Below are positions 52,324 through 52,384 of a DNA stretch of 52,384 nucleotides, piece by piece (the stretch's first letter is position 1; each line of letters opens with the position of its first letter). Source of the stretch: M3007 sp044350425 (GTDB lineage: Bacteria > Bacteroidota > Bacteroidia > Chitinophagales > Saprospiraceae); contig JBILHS010000025.1 of assembly GCA_044350425.1 (NCBI GenBank), positions 1 through 52,384 of the forward strand, written 5' to 3'. Position numbers and translations under genes: made by a program. The notes under the pieces were generated by a model. It was not told the DNA's origin, searched no databases, and worked only from the letters and a program-made list of their open reading frames with translations.

Positions 52324-52384
52324 GTTAAGGTGAAGTGGAATGTCGGCAGAGTCGACGGGAATAGTACACACGAGGCTGGAGCCT

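Overview
The window looks like chromosomal DNA of a Bacteroidota bacterium, most likely in or near the Saprospiraceae. The evidence is: type IX secretion (T9SS) C-terminal sorting domains, a TonB-dependent receptor, DUF4369/TlpA-type thioredoxins, a GH77 enzyme with two N-terminal starch-binding modules, and -7 promoter boxes of the TAnnTTTG type. Ribosomal and translation genes (rpsT, infB, nusA, rimP, rnc) show it is a core chromosomal region carrying accessory islands. The genus is inference.

Layout. 0.1-5.3 kb: a four-helix-bundle gene with a decayed partial copy, an O-antigen-ligase-like membrane protein and an RND efflux pump. 6.1-8.5 kb: a degenerate hydroxymethylbilane synthase-like gene facing a TlpA-like thioredoxin across a perfect 40-bp inverted repeat. 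9.0-17.7 kb: a RiPP (ribosomally made, modified peptide) cluster of the grasp-with-spasm type. 17.8-18.7 kb: a DUF6922/AbiEii toxin-antitoxin pair. 19.1-25.6 kb: a sigma-54 activator without a DNA-binding domain, a coiled-coil secreted protein, rnc, fabF, rpsT and a PaaE-like oxidoreductase. 25.7-34.1 kb: infB, then about 2.5 kb of pseudogenes and a miniature mobile element, then nusA and rimP. 34.3-52.3 kb: TonB receptor, second four-helix-bundle gene, MBL hydrolase, hydroxyproline epimerase, M20 dipeptidase, T9SS cargo, TPR membrane protein, lipoprotein, MacB-like permease, pgeF, malQ and an APC permease.

How the RiPP genes fit together. A short precursor with a Gly-Gly leader (11802-12023) is probably modified by an ATP-grasp ligase (14115-15086) working with a SPASM-domain protein (15319-16473). 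That protein has a SPASM-type C-terminal cysteine cluster but no CxxxCxxC radical-SAM motif. A 79-residue protein of unknown function is translationally coupled between the two. The C39-peptidase ABC transporter (9049-11304) should remove the leader and export the product through the HlyD-type adaptor (16442-17743). A small helix-turn-helix protein and an OmpA/DUF6624 envelope protein complete the set. From about 11.7 to 16.0 kb the DNA is visibly more AT-rich than its surroundings, which fits horizontal acquisition.

The other striking theme is intergenic repeats. At least six different short 'words' (for example AATGTGGTC, TTGGACATT, GTTGAAAGTTTCAA) are amplified as tandem or inverted arrays. 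They abut start or stop codons and several lie between a recognisable promoter and the start codon. Two 156-bp miniature elements, flanked by CTAG and about 98% identical in opposite orientation, have inserted into two now-broken genes. In one, removing the element restores the reading frame exactly.
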